From G963717155 sp963717155 (GTDB taxonomy: Bacteria > Actinomycetota > Thermoleophilia > Gaiellales > JALYLC01): DNA of 64,000 nucleotides. The DNA is taken from contig OY970326.1 in NCBI GenBank assembly GCA_963717155.1, forward strand, positions 2,728,001 through 2,792,000, in the 5' to 3' direction. This document shows, in pieces, positions 18,261 to 28,430 of the stretch. The notes beneath the pieces are model-generated. The model was not told the origin of the DNA. It was given only the letters and a program-made list of their open reading frames with translations, and ran no database searches. Position numbers and translations under genes: made by a program. The number at the start of each line of letters is the position of its first letter. Positions within the stretch are counted from its first letter, which is position 1.

Positions 18261-19255
18261 GCGCGTGTTCCGTGCACGCGGCGGCGCGTCCCCGCCTGGG
18301 CGGCGAGCGCACGCTCGGCGGTGCCTGCGTCGGTGACCAGCACCGAGATCATGCCGGCGGCGAGCGCCGCCTGGATCGCGAGATCCTTGTCCCGACCCCC
18401 TGCGGCGATGACACGGAGGGGCACCTGCCGTAGCTGGTCGAGCGTCAGTCCGATGACGCGGTCGTTGACTGGATGCTCGATCGGTACGCCATCGGAACCG
18501 AAGTAGCGCGCGGCGATGTCGCCGACGGCTCCCGCCGCGATGAGCTCGTCCCATTCGGTCGCGGTCATGTACCCCTCTGCGACGAGGTTGAGATGGTCGT
18601 GCATGCCGCCGAGGCCGACGAACGCGACATCTGCCTGGCTCGCCTTCTGCAGCGTCTGGGCGATCGCGGGCTCGGCGAGCATCGTGCGCGCGACCTCGGT
18701 GCTCGCCACGATCATCGGAGCGTGGAGGTGCTCGGCCGTGCCGCCGAACAGCTGCGCGAGCCGCTCGGTCGACTCGTAGGCGTTCATCGCCTCCGACGAG
18801 GAGCGGAGCCCTCCCACCAGCGAGACGAAGCGCGCCGACACCGGTCGCGGCGACGACAGGAAGTTCGGGATGAGTGCGACGGTGCGGCTCAGCGCGAGCG
18901 CGACCGTCATGCCGTCCTTCACGACGCGGCGCAGGTAGCCGCCGGCCGTGCGCGCGATCGCGGGCCGCAGCCGCTCCTGATCGTCGAAGGCCGGGACGAT
19001 CAGCGCCTCGTCGAGACCGAACGTCGAGGTGAGATCCACCTCGAGCGAGGCGTACGGCGAGGCGTCCGTGCGGACCTCGATCTGCACGATCCCGAGGTCG
19101 CGGGCCTGCTGCAGCAGTCGCGTGACCTTCACGCGCGAGAGCCGCAGCAGCTCGCCGATCTCCTGGTGCGTGAGACCGAACTCGTAGTGGAGCCGCGCAG
19201 CCTTGCCGAGAAGCTCGGGGTCGACGCCTCGCGGCGATGGCGTGGGGGTGCTCAT
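18257..19255 (-). CDS. SorC/DeoR-type sugar-responsive transcriptional regulator
   Basis: A 332-residue regulator. Residues 15-60 form a helix-turn-helix (ARLHYEFGLTHQEIGELLRL, then SRVKVTRLLQQARDLGIVQI). Residues 75-320 form the SorC sugar-phosphate-binding domain, including GMTVALALSRTVALIPN, FVGLGGMHDHLNL and RVIAAGGRDKDLAIQAALAA. Family members bind a phosphorylated sugar and release their operator. The gene heads the minus-strand operon and sits beside the sugar transporter. I infer that its operator is the TGNACAATTGTNCA-like palindrome found upstream of five units from 10.6 to 28 kb. The start at 19255 gives a compact N-terminus. Confidence 0.92.
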   Translation of the reverse strand: MSTPTPSPRGVDPELLGKAARLHYEFGLTHQEIGELLRLSRVKVTRLLQQARDLGIVQIEVRTDASPYASLEVDLTSTFGLDEALIVPAFDDQERLRPAIARTAGGYLRRVVKDGMTVALALSRTVALIPNFLSSPRPVSARFVSLVGGLRSSSEAMNAYESTERLAQLFGGTAEHLHAPMIVASTEVARTMLAEPAIAQTLQKASQADVAFVGLGGMHDHLNLVAEGYMTATEWDELIAAGAVGDIAARYFGSDGVPIEHPVNDRVIGLTLDQLRQVPLRVIAAGGRDKDLAIQAALAAGMISVLVTDAGTAERALAAQAGTRRRVHGTRA

Positions 19256-19313
19256 GGGTGGCCGCAGTCTAGGGAGGCAACAGCGCGCCGGACGGAGGCC
19301 GCCGCGGTCGGCT

Positions 19314-19380
19314 GGGGGTGCGAGGTTCGTCCTCCTCGCACCCCCTGCCGCGCGCGGCAGGAGCGCCGCCTTCGCGGCGC
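19314..19380 (-). terminator. Tandem hairpins after the solute-binding gene
   Basis: A 12-bp perfect stem, GGGGGTGCGAGG (19314-19325) with CCTCGCACCCCC (19334-19345), has an 8-base loop. A second hairpin of the form GCGCCGC-CTTC-GCGGCGC follows at about 19362-19379. They lie between the binding-protein stop and the regulator gene. No U-run is present, so they may partly terminate transcription or protect the abundant upstream mRNA end. Confidence 0.55.
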
Positions 19381-19386
19381 CCTGAC

Positions 19387-20785
19387 CTACTTCAGGGTCT
19401 CGACGGAGCTCCCGCCGAGCTGCTGGGTCACGTTGTCCTTCACGAGCTTCAGCGCGTCGTCCAGGCTCGTGTTCGGATGCTGTGCGATCGCGCCCGTCGC
19501 CGTGTTCAGGGCGCGCGCGTAGACCGGGAAGTTCTGGTCGGTCGGCAGCGGCGTCCCGTACTTCGCGTAGTCGTTGAACGCGAGCTGGAACGGGGGCGCG
19601 TAGTTCACGAACTTCGGCATCTGACCGACGGTCTGGTCCGGCGGGACGAAGCCGGACCAGATCGCCTCGTTCAGCATGTTCTTGGGCTCGGATGCCATCT
19701 GGATGAAGGCCCAGGCGGCGTCCGGGTTCTTGCTGTGAGCGCCCATGGCCATCGCCCAGCCGCCGATCGTCGATGCCCCACCGGGTGCCTGACCCTTCTG
19801 GGTCGGGATCGGAGCGATGCCTGCGGTCTTCGCGCCGGCCTTCCACGGCGCCGCGCTCTTCGGGTCGACCCACACCGTCGGGTACCAGTTCGACCCGAAC
19901 GCGATCGCGAGCTTGCCCTGCGAGAACAGCAGCGGCGGGCGGCCGACCGAGTCGGGCCGGAAGAGCTCGGACGTCGGCGCGCCGAGGCCCTCGCCGTACA
20001 CCGTCTTGTAGAACGACAGCGTGTCGCGGATGCCCGGGCTGTCGACGACCCACTTCTTCGTCTTGGCGTCGTACATCGTCGGGGTCTTCGTCCCGAAGAG
20101 GAGGTTGCCGCTGCCCTGGAGCACGTTCGTCGGACCGGCTGCGACACCCGCGGCCATCCACAGCGGGTACACGCCCGGGTCATGCTTCTTCACGAGTCGC
20201 GCGGCGGCGAGGATGTCGGCCCACGACTTCGGCTTCCACGGCATCTTGACGCCAGCCTTGGCGAGCAGCGTCTTGTTGAAGACGACCGCCGAGTCGTTGT
20301 TGCCGACGTTGATCGCGTAGAGGGTGCCGTTGAACCGGCCCATGTCCTGGACGTTCTTCGGGAACTTCGACCAGAAGGGCGCGGAGCTCGCGGTCGACAC
20401 GTACTTGCTGAGGTCGGCGAGGTAGCCCGAGCCGCCGAACTGGCTGACGTAGGTCGTCGGGAGCTGCGACCACGTCGGGCGCCTGCGACTTGTCGCGGAA
20501 GAGCAGCGCCGCCTTGTTCATCTCGTCGACGTCGGTACCGCCGACGCCCACGAGGTTCAGCTTGACGTTCGGGTACTTGGCCTTCCACTCGGCGGCGACC
20601 CCGTCCCACCACTGCTTGGCGAGGGCATCCGAGTTGAACACGTAGTTGTTCGAGTACAGGACCGTCAGCGAGCCCGAGAGTGCGCTCGAACTGGTCTGGC
20701 TCGCAACCGACGTGGCAGCGGTCGCTGCCAGTGCGAGCGCGGCGCCTACGGCGACGCCGGCCCGAAGCGTGGCGCGTCTTCTCAT
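19387..20785 (-). pseudogene. ABC sugar transporter 1, extracellular solute-binding protein, frame broken by one base
   Basis: Homologous along its whole length to the intact binding protein at 37202. It starts at ATG 20785 after GGAGG. The signal peptide (MRRRATLRAGVAVGAALALA, ending near ASQ) has no lipobox Cys. The N-terminal frame runs to KSQAPDVV and then goes wrong. The rest continues in another frame as TTYVSQFGGSGYLADLSKYV and on to the stop. The total length is a multiple of three plus one, so removing one base near 20467 (GTCGCAG) restores about 465 residues. It would deliver sugar to the adjacent permeases. Whether the shift is real is unresolved. Confidence 0.85.
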
Positions 20786-20809
20786 GCGGATGCCTCCATC
20801 ACGATGGCG

Positions 20810-20823
20810 TGAACATTGGTTCA
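20810..20823. promoter_or_regulatory. Candidate sugar-regulon operator
   Basis: TGAACATTGGTTCA, extended to GTGAAC-ATTG-GTTCAC, lies in the 5' leader 25-38 bases before the solute-binding start and downstream of the likely transcription start. Binding would block elongation. Confidence 0.55.
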
Positions 20824-20844
20824 CCGACCAAACTATTGCGCGGG

Positions 20845-20874
20845 ACTATACGCAGGTCGGGATCGAGCTGTCAA
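20845..20874 (-). promoter_or_regulatory. Promoter of solute-binding gene 1
   Basis: On the minus strand TTGACA (20869-20874) and TATAGT (20845-20850) are separated by 18 bases, a near-consensus housekeeping promoter. It points to the solute-binding gene and places the operator at about +15 to +28. Confidence 0.6.
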
Positions 20875-20902
20875 CGGTGTGACGTGGGCGGGGCAGCCTT
20901 GG

Positions 20903-22061
<1,159 letters not shown>

Positions 22062-22080
22062 CAGATCACCGCCTGAGAGA

Positions 22081-22977
22081 TCACGCCTTGATACCCCCGG
22101 CGAACGTGAACGCGCCGGAGATGCGGCGGGACGCGAACAGGTAGAGGACGACGACGGGCACCGCGAACAGGATCGAGTACGCGGCGAGATCGCCGAAGTG
22201 GATCTGTCCGTTCTCCGTCAGGAACTGGTAGATCGCGATCGAGCCCGGTGTGTCGTTCGGATTCGAGTCGAGGACGAGCGGGATCACGAACGCGCCCCAG
22301 GCATTGATGAACGCCACGAGCGACGTGACGAGGATGCCGGGCGTCGCGAGCGGGATCACGACGCGCAGGACGATCTGCACGTTGCTCGTGCCCTCGATCG
22401 CCGCGGCCTCCTCGAGCTCGCGCGGCACCTGGTCGATGAAGTTCTTGAGCAGCCAGATCGTGAACGGCAGCGTCGAGGCGGCGATGAACATCGACGTCCA
22501 GAACATCGAGTTGATCCACGAGAGGCGCACGAACATCTGGTAGACGGGGACGAGCAGCATCGTCACCGGCAGGCCGCTCATGAACAGGATCACCAGCATC
22601 AGCGTGCGCTTGAACGGGATGTGCCGGCGCGACAGCGCGTACGCGGCGAAGAGGCCGAGCCCCGTCGACACGATGGTCGACACCCCGGCCAGGTACAGGC
22701 TGTTGTAGAACGGGCGCAGGCGCGTCTCGTGTGCCATCGCGCGGTAGTGCGTGAGGGACGGGTTCGGAATGCGCACGCCCGCACCGGCATGGGCGTCGAT
22801 CGACGCGAACACGACCCAGAGCAGCGGCAAGAGGAAGCCGATGCCGAGCAGGGCGAGCAACGCGTTCGACGAGAGCGCCCCGACCGTCACGCGCGGGTAG
22901 CGGATCTCCTCGAGCTCGCCGGCAGCTGCGCGCGCGCGCAGCTGGCTGGACCTGAGCTCCGGCGACGTGGCGCTCAC
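22081..22977 (-). CDS. ABC sugar transporter 1, permease (MalG type)
   Basis: A 298-residue inner-membrane permease with six helices. The EAA loop that contacts the ATPase is ELEEAAAIEGTSNVQIVLRV, followed by VIPLATPGI. The start is set by a four-base overlap with the other permease. It is intact, whereas its paralogue at 35082 is broken near the N-terminus. With the MalF-type permease, ATPase and binding protein it makes a carbohydrate importer of the CUT1 class. The ATPase gene follows 19 bases later. Confidence 0.93.
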   Translation of the reverse strand: MSATSPELRSSQLRARAAAGELEEIRYPRVTVGALSSNALLALLGIGFLLPLLWVVFASIDAHAGAGVRIPNPSLTHYRAMAHETRLRPFYNSLYLAGVSTIVSTGLGLFAAYALSRRHIPFKRTLMLVILFMSGLPVTMLLVPVYQMFVRLSWINSMFWTSMFIAASTLPFTIWLLKNFIDQVPRELEEAAAIEGTSNVQIVLRVVIPLATPGILVTSLVAFINAWGAFVIPLVLDSNPNDTPGSIAIYQFLTENGQIHFGDLAAYSILFAVPVVVLYLFASRRISGAFTFAGGIKA

Positions 22978-23886
22978 GCGCCCTGCCCCTTCGCCTCGCT
23001 GCGCACGTACAGGAACGAGAACAGGGCGGCGATCACGATCAACGCGAGCGCGATCGCGGTGCCGTAGCCGAGCGAGTTGAACTGGAAGGCCTCGATGTAC
23101 ATGTAGACGGGCAGGATGGTCGTGTCATTGCCGGGCCCGCCCTGCGTCATCGCGAAGATGAGCGTGAAGTCCGACAGCGTCCCGAGCGTGATCAGCAGCA
23201 GGGTCGTCATGATCGTCGGCCGCAGGATCGGGAGGATCACCGAGAACAGCCGGCGCCAGTAGGAGGCGCCCTCGAGCTGCGCTGCCTCGTCGACCTCGCC
23301 CGGCACGGCGCGCAGGCCGGCCGTGAACACGAGCATCGAGAATGCGCAGCCGCGCCATGCGTTCGCCACGCACACGATCAGCAAGGCGTGCGAGGCGAGG
23401 TAGTTCTCGTTCGTCTGGCGGGTCAGCAGCGAGAGCGTCCCGCCGGCCTGCGCGAACGCGTACCAGATGAATGCCGCGCTGATCTCGGGCAGCACCCAGG
23501 CGAGGATGACGAGGGAGCTCACGCCGAGGCGCAGGGCGGGGATCGCGTTGCGCATCGTCAGGGCGAGCGCCATGCCGATCACGGTCTGCGCGACGATGCC
23601 CGATGCGACCACGAAGATCAGCGTCAGCTTGAACGCGTGCCAGAAGACCGGGTCGTGGTACATCCGGTCGATGTTGTCCAAGCCCGGTGAACCAGTAGTT
23701 CTGGGCGTTCGGCCCGAGCAGCTGCAGGTTCGTGAAGGCGAGGTATACGGCGTAGCCGACGGGGAACAGGAACAGCACGCCGACCACGGCTGCGCTCGGC
23801 AGCAGCCAGCCGACGCTCGACGGACTGAAGCGGCTCCTGTCCTGGCGGGGACCCATCCCCGCGAAGCGGGACGCCTCCGCGCTCAT
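22974..23886 (-). pseudogene. ABC sugar transporter 1, permease (MalF type), frame broken by one base
   Basis: The first 70 residues start at ATG 23886 (MSAEASRFAG) and include a membrane helix and LAFTNLQLLGPNAQNYWFTG. The next 235 residues continue in another frame from DNIDRMYHDPVFWHAFKLTL to the EAA loop VDEAAQLEGASYWRRLFSVI and the end. The paralogue at 34159 has SFTGLDNPRRLLNDS at the same place, showing that one base too many near 23680 (GGGCTTGGAC) breaks the frame. The total is a multiple of three plus one. It heads the minus-strand transporter operon, with a palindromic operator upstream. Confidence 0.87.
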
Positions 23887-23918
23887 CGCCCCGATCCCCC
23901 ACGCTGCGGATCCGGCGC

Positions 23919-23932
23919 TGCACAATGGTGCA
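23919..23932. promoter_or_regulatory. Candidate sugar-regulon operator
   Basis: TGCACAATGGTGCA, with TGCAC/GTGCA arms, lies 33-46 bases before the permease start. A second inverted repeat, GAACC-AATATG-GGTTC, follows at 23939-23954 and may be part of the same control region. Confidence 0.55.
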
Positions 23933-24007
23933 TAACGCGAACCAATATGGGTTCGGAGGATACACAGCGGCGGTCATGACGACAACCCCGCGGTCGGGAA
24001 CGGCCCG

Positions 24008-25340
24008 TCACGCGAACCGGGGAAGGAACGCGGCATTGGCCCGGAGCAGGTCGTCGAGCAGGCGCTCGGTCCCGTCGAGCGTCAGCGTCGCCTCGACCAG
24101 CGGGTCCAGGGTGAGCGCCTCGAGCGCCCGTTGCCGGTCGCCGCTGAGCGCCGCCTGCGACCGTCAGCTGCTGCACCGCCCAGTGGCGGTTCAGCTGCGA
24201 GGCGAGGCCGAGGTCGAGCGAGCCGACCGCCAGCGTGTGCACGCCGTAGCCGTCCACCACGGCAGGCACCTCGACGATCGCGTCGCCGGGCAGGTTCGGG
24301 ATCGAGCCGCCGTTCTCGACGTTCACGATGAACCGGTTGCCCCGGTTCTCGACGAGCGACTCGATGACGTCCACGACCTCGATCCCCTCGTCCTCGGGGC
24401 CATGCGGCATCGATGCCAGGCGCGCCTCGGCCCGGTGCGCCGGGTCGCTCCAGCGCTCGGCGAGATCGCTCCATCCCTGCGCGCGCTCGCGCTGCTCGTC
24501 CATCACGTAGATGCGCCGGCCGTAGGTCATCGCGAGCCCCTGTGCGCGGCCGCCGTAGGGATCGACCAGGCGCTGCATCTGCGGGAAGAACTCGACCCAG
24601 TGCGCCCAGCAGTAGGGAAGCACGTCGAAGCTGTCGAGCGCCCAGCGAACGACCTCGTCCTCCGTCCGGGCGCGCACGAGCGGCATCGCGTCGGTTCCGT
24701 CGCGCAGACGCAGTTCCGTGACGCCGGCGCAGTGGTTGAGCCCCGCGACCGGCACGGGCGTCATCAGCTCGTCCGCCGCGACGCCCGCCTGCGCAGCGAG
24801 CCATTCCGGGTTCGTCGGGTATCCCGTGCACGAGCAGAGCGAGATGAAACGGACGCCCGGGACGTCGCGAAGCACGTGTGCGACCGCCGTCGCGGGGTTC
24901 GTGTAGTTGAGGATCCAGGCCTCGGGCGCGACCTCGGCAGTGTCCCGCGCGATCGATTCGATCACGGGCAGGTTGCGGAACGCGCGCATGATGCCGCCCG
25001 GACCGATCGAGTCCGCGATATGCATGAAGATGCCGTGGCGTCCCGGGATCTCGATGTCGTCCTCCCACGACGCCATGCCACCGACCGCGATGGAGATGAT
25101 CACGAAATCGGCGCCCACGAGCGACTCGCGCTGGTCGGTGGTGCTCTCGATCGTCAGGTCGGCGCCCTCGTTCTCGACCAGGGCGCGCGCGAGCGAGTCC
25201 ATCACGGCGAGCCGGCCGGCATCGACGTCCATCAGCGCGAGCGTCCCCCCGCGCATGCAGGGCGCCGCCAGGAAGCGGCGTAGCAGCAGGGGCACGAACA
25301 TGCTGCTTCCGCCACCGACGATCGTGACCTTGAGCGCCAC
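24008..25340 (-). pseudogene. Glycoside hydrolase family 4 enzyme, frame broken by one base near the C-terminus
   Basis: An NAD- and Mn-dependent glycosidase (alpha-galactosidase/glucosidase/glucuronidase type). It starts at GTG 25340 after AGGGGG. KVTIVGGGSSMFVPLLL binds NAD. ILNYTNPATAVAHVLRDVPG is the family signature and GLNHCAGVTEL supplies a metal His. The frame holds to QLNRHWAVQQLTV. The expected tail (AALSGDRQRALEALTLDPLV and on) follows in another frame to the stop at 24008. One extra base near 24157, in GTCGCAG, accounts for it. The usual Cys-His pair reads Cys-Ser here. It probably splits the glycoside imported by transporter 1. Confidence 0.87.
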
Positions 25341-25387
25341 CGAGCCCCCTTTCGTATGCGGCATCGCGCAGCACTGCCGCACCCGAC

Positions 25388-25401
25388 CGCACAATTGTTC
25401 A
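25388..25401. promoter_or_regulatory. Candidate sugar-regulon operator between GH4 and SDR genes
   Basis: CGCACAATTGTTCA (minus strand TGAACAATTGTGCG) lies in the divergent spacer, 47 bases from the GH4 start and 61 from the SDR start, so it could control both. Confidence 0.55.
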
Positions 25402-25462
25402 TCATCTGCACCGGCGAGCCTACCCGCTGGTTCGATGCCGTGCAACGCATCAAGGAGCGTGA

Positions 25463-26227
25463 ATGAGTTCGAACGCGAACAAGGTAGCGCTGGTGAGCGG
25501 CGCCGCGCGTGGCATCGGCGAGGCCACCGTGCGCCTCTTCGCGGAGCGCGGGTACGAGGTCGTCGCATCCGACGTGCTGCCCCGTGAGCAGTGGGACCTC
25601 GAGTCCGGAGTGGCGACCATCTCGCACACCTGCGACGTGCGCGACGAGGACGCCGTCGCCGCCCTCGTGCAGCGGGCGGTCGACGAGCTCGGCCGCATCG
25701 ACGTGCTCGCGAACATCGCCGGCGTCGTCCTCGTGAAGCCCCTCGACGAGACCACATGGGAGGACTACCGAACGGTCGCCGACGTGAACCTCGGCGGCAC
25801 CTTCCTCGCGTGCAAGCACGTGCTCCCGGTCATGAAGCGCCAGCGCGAGGGCTCGATCGTCAACATGGCCTCGGTCTCCGGGCACGTCGGCCAGACCGAC
25901 CACGCCGTGTACGGCTCGACGAAGGCGGCGGTGATCGGGCTGTGCCGGGCGCTCGCGTGGGAGGTCGCGCCCTGGAACATCCGCGTCAACTCGCTGAGCC
26001 CCGGCTCGGTCGACACGCCCATGCTGCGCGGCGACATCGAGATCGAGTCGGCTCGCCTCGGAGTTCCGGTCGCCGAGGTGCGCGCGTCACGCGAGGCCGA
26101 GCAGGCGCTCGGGCGCTGGGCCGATCCGGCGGAGATCGCCGAGGCCGTCTACTTCCTCGCGTCCAGCAGGGCCTCGTTCGTCACGGGCACCGACCTGCTC
26201 GTCGACGCCGGCTGGGTTGCGCGCTAG
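25463..26227 (+). CDS. Short-chain dehydrogenase/reductase
   Basis: A 254-residue classical SDR. SGAARGIGEA is the cofactor loop, VLANIAGVVLVKPL carries the NAG-type motif, SIVNMASVSG supplies the catalytic Ser, and YGSTKAAVIG has the Tyr-Lys pair. The Asp at the end of the second strand (VVASDVLPRE) favours NAD over NADP. Start ATG follows AAGGAG by five bases. It is divergent from the GH4 gene and shares the operator between them. It probably oxidises a sugar or sugar alcohol released by that enzyme. The convergent cyclase gene overlaps its end by four bases. Confidence 0.92.
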   Translation: MSSNANKVALVSGAARGIGEATVRLFAERGYEVVASDVLPREQWDLESGVATISHTCDVRDEDAVAALVQRAVDELGRIDVLANIAGVVLVKPLDETTWEDYRTVADVNLGGTFLACKHVLPVMKRQREGSIVNMASVSGHVGQTDHAVYGSTKAAVIGLCRALAWEVAPWNIRVNSLSPGSVDTPMLRGDIEIESARLGVPVAEVRASREAEQALGRWADPAEIAEAVYFLASSRASFVTGTDLLVDAGWVAR

Positions 26228-26982
26228 GCGAGGGGCATCGCGAGCGCGCGCAGGGGGAAGGCGTCGCCTCCCTCGTAGCGGACGGGTGCGCACGAGATGA
26301 GGCAGCGCTTCCCCGTGACCAGGTCGAGGTCGCCCCCGAGGCCCTCGACCCCGGGGATGTTCTCGGCGAACAGCACCCGGTGCGTCTCGAGCGAGGCGTC
26401 GCCGTACGGCATGTGGATGCAGGCGTCGAGCGCCGGCGTGTCGACCAGCACCGTCTTGACGCCGTGCTCGACCAGCCAGCGCGCCGACTCCTCGCACAGG
26501 CCTGGCGCCTCCTCCATGTACGCGCGGGCGGCGATCGGATCGGTCGCCGGGCCGCAGTAGCGGTGGTGCCAACCCGTGTTGAACGCGACGAGATCTCCCG
26601 GGCGCACCTCCATGCCGGAGGCCTCGATGTCTGCGGCCGTGACGACCTCGCCAGGCCCCTTCGGCACCCCGATCACCGGCCCCTCGCCCAGCCAGCGGTC
26701 GGGCGGGATCTGGTCGATCGTGTGCCCGTCGGGCCGGAAGTGGCGAGGCGCGTCGACGTGCGTGCCCGTGTGCGTCACGAAGCTGACATGCGTGACGTAG
26801 CCGTCCACGACCGGTGTGATCGACGGGTGCGAGACGATCGAGAAGAACGGCGCATCCTGCACCTGCCGGTAGAAGTAGTACGTCGGCATGTTGCGGTTGA
26901 ACGGGAGCGACAGGTCGTACACCTGCCGTCCGGCGGCGCCGCTCTGCGGCGCCTGCGTGCCCTCGCTCGTCCGGGTCGACAT
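26224..26982 (-). CDS. Cyclase-family hydrolase (kynurenine formamidase-like)
   Basis: A 252-residue metal-dependent hydrolase. The signature is THTGTHVDAPRHFRPDGHTI, which holds the His and Asp metal ligands, with VAFNTGWHHRYCG and LVDTPALDACIHM nearby. Members hydrolyse formamides, lactones or cyclic esters; a lactonase acting on an oxidised sugar would fit the cluster. The ATG at 26982 is preceded by GGAGGCCCC. It converges on the SDR gene and follows the flavin oxidoreductase gene on the same strand with a 19-base gap, suggesting cotranscription. Confidence 0.9.
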   Translation of the reverse strand: MSTRTSEGTQAPQSGAAGRQVYDLSLPFNRNMPTYYFYRQVQDAPFFSIVSHPSITPVVDGYVTHVSFVTHTGTHVDAPRHFRPDGHTIDQIPPDRWLGEGPVIGVPKGPGEVVTAADIEASGMEVRPGDLVAFNTGWHHRYCGPATDPIAARAYMEEAPGLCEESARWLVEHGVKTVLVDTPALDACIHMPYGDASLETHRVLFAENIPGVEGLGGDLDLVTGKRCLISCAPVRYEGGDAFPLRALAMPLA

Positions 26983-27001
26983 GGGGCCTCCTGTATGCCC
27001 G

Positions 27002-27958
27002 CTAGAGCGGGGTCACGAGTGGAACGAGCTCGCGTGCCACGAGCTCGAGCGTCTGATCGTCGGTGAAGTCGAGGTGTTGCAGGTAGAGCCGCTCGACCCC
27101 CACCGCGGCGTACTCGGCGATGCGGGCGGCTGCCTCCTCGACAGTACCGACGATCCAGTCGTCGCGGTGCGATGCCAGGAACGCGTCGACGTCGTCGCCG
27201 CCGTTCTCGAGACGCATCACGCCACGACCGTGCCGCAGCAGGTCGTCGCGGTCGCTCCCGATCACGAACCCGGTCATGAGCGAGAACGCGACGTCGTCGG
27301 GGTCGCGATCCGCGACCTCGCACGCCGCCCGCACGCGATCGCGCCGCTCGCGGCACACGGCAGGGGTCGCATACGGCGTGTTGTACTCGTCCGCGTGGCG
27401 GGCAGCCGCCTCGACGGTGGCCGCTCCACCCGATCCACCGATCACGATCGGCGGGGCGGGACGCTGCAGTGGTCGCGGGAGCGCCCTGCAGTCCTGCAGC
27501 CGGTAGTGCTCGCCGGCGTAGTCGAACGGCTCGCCCAGCCAGTGGAGGCGGATGATCTCGAGCTGCTCGCGGAATCGCGCGTTGCGCTCCCCGATCGCCG
27601 GAAACGCGAACCCGAACGCCTGATGCTCCTCCTCGAACCAGCCCGCGCCGAGCCCGAGCTCGACCCTTCCTCCGGACGCGTGGTCGACCGTCGCGACGAC
27701 CTTGGCGAGCTCGGAGGGGTGGCGGAAGGTCGCCGGGGACACGAGCGTCCCCAGCCGGATGCGCTCGGTCATCCCGGCGAGCGCGGCGAGCGTCGCCCAG
27801 GCGTCGAGGCAGTCGCGATCGGGCACGCCGACGGTCGACCTGTAGTGGTCGGATCGGAAGAGCGCCTCGAAGCCGAGCTCCTCGCAACGGCGAGCGAGCG
27901 CGAGCCAGTCGGACCAGCCGATCCCCTCCTGGCCCTCGGCGACGATGCACACCCTCAT
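27002..27958 (-). CDS. LLM-class flavin (F420/FMN)-dependent oxidoreductase
   Basis: A 318-residue TIM-barrel oxidoreductase of the luciferase-like family. MRVCIVAEGQEGIGWSDWLA starts the barrel, and LGAGWFEEEHQAFGF and IVIGGSGGAATVEAAARHAD are the characteristic cofactor segments. Proteins of this length in actinobacteria most often use F420, but FMN cannot be excluded. The ATG at 27958 is preferred to an upstream start because the first beta strand begins there. It shares a divergent, operator-bearing spacer with the RidA gene. The substrate is unknown. Confidence 0.9.
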   Translation of the reverse strand: MRVCIVAEGQEGIGWSDWLALARRCEELGFEALFRSDHYRSTVGVPDRDCLDAWATLAALAGMTERIRLGTLVSPATFRHPSELAKVVATVDHASGGRVELGLGAGWFEEEHQAFGFAFPAIGERNARFREQLEIIRLHWLGEPFDYAGEHYRLQDCRALPRPLQRPAPPIVIGGSGGAATVEAAARHADEYNTPYATPAVCRERRDRVRAACEVADRDPDDVAFSLMTGFVIGSDRDDLLRHGRGVMRLENGGDDVDAFLASHRDDWIVGTVEEAAARIAEYAAVGVERLYLQHLDFTDDQTLELVARELVPLVTPL

Positions 27959-27992
27959 CAGCGCCGCGTACGCTATCGCACGGTGCAGCCCA

Positions 27993-28006
27993 AGCACAAT
28001 TGTTCA
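27993..28006. promoter_or_regulatory. Candidate sugar-regulon operator between LLM and RidA genes
   Basis: AGCACAATTGTTCA (minus strand TGAACAATTGTGCT) matches the site at 25388 over 12 bases. It sits where the -35 region would be for a TAGCGT box at 27970-27975 serving the oxidoreductase gene, and 23 bases before the RidA start. Confidence 0.55.
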
Positions 28007-28028
28007 AGAGACCCGAGGAGCGAGTTCT

Positions 28029-28430
28029 GTGGCCGAAACACGCGAGTCGATCCGAGTCGCCGAGGCGCCGCGTCAGATCCCGACGCTCGCGCACGCGACG
28101 CGCTTCGGCGACGTCGTCTACACGAGCGGAGCCGCGCCGCGCGTGCCCGAGACCCACGAGATCCCCGAGGGGTTCGAGGCGCAGGCGCGGCAGGTGTTCG
28201 CGAATCTCGAGACGGTGCTCGGCGGCTGTGGTACCTCGATCCGCGAGTCGCTCAAGCTGACGGTCTACCTGGCGGACATCGCCGACTGGGCAGCGATGCA
28301 GCGCATCTACGAGGAGTACGTCGACGTCGCGGCGCCGCCCGCGCGCACGACGGTCGAGGTGTCGGGTATGAACAACGGCTATCTCATCGAAGTCGACGCG
28401 ATCGCGCCGGCAGGAAAGGCCGCCGAATGA
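28029..28430 (+). CDS. RidA/YjgF-family protein
   Basis: A 133-residue RidA-type protein. GDVVYTSGAAPRVP, ARQVFANLETVLGGCGTSI and ESLKLTVYLADIADWAAMQR are followed by the substrate Arg in PARTTVEV. RidA enzymes hydrolyse reactive enamine/imine intermediates; distant relatives act on other small carbonyl compounds. GTG at 28029 follows GAGGAG by eight bases. The aldo-keto reductase gene overlaps it by four bases. Divergence from the flavin oxidoreductase across a regulon operator suggests shared control. Confidence 0.9.
   Translation: MAETRESIRVAEAPRQIPTLAHATRFGDVVYTSGAAPRVPETHEIPEGFEAQARQVFANLETVLGGCGTSIRESLKLTVYLADIADWAAMQRIYEEYVDVAAPPARTTVEVSGMNNGYLIEVDAIAPAGKAAE

Noticed and set aside
23939..23954. 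GAACC-AATATG-GGTTC as another copy of the 14-bp regulon operator.
   Set aside because: The spacing is two bases longer than in the other sites and the centre differs, so it is noted as a separate inverted repeat only.
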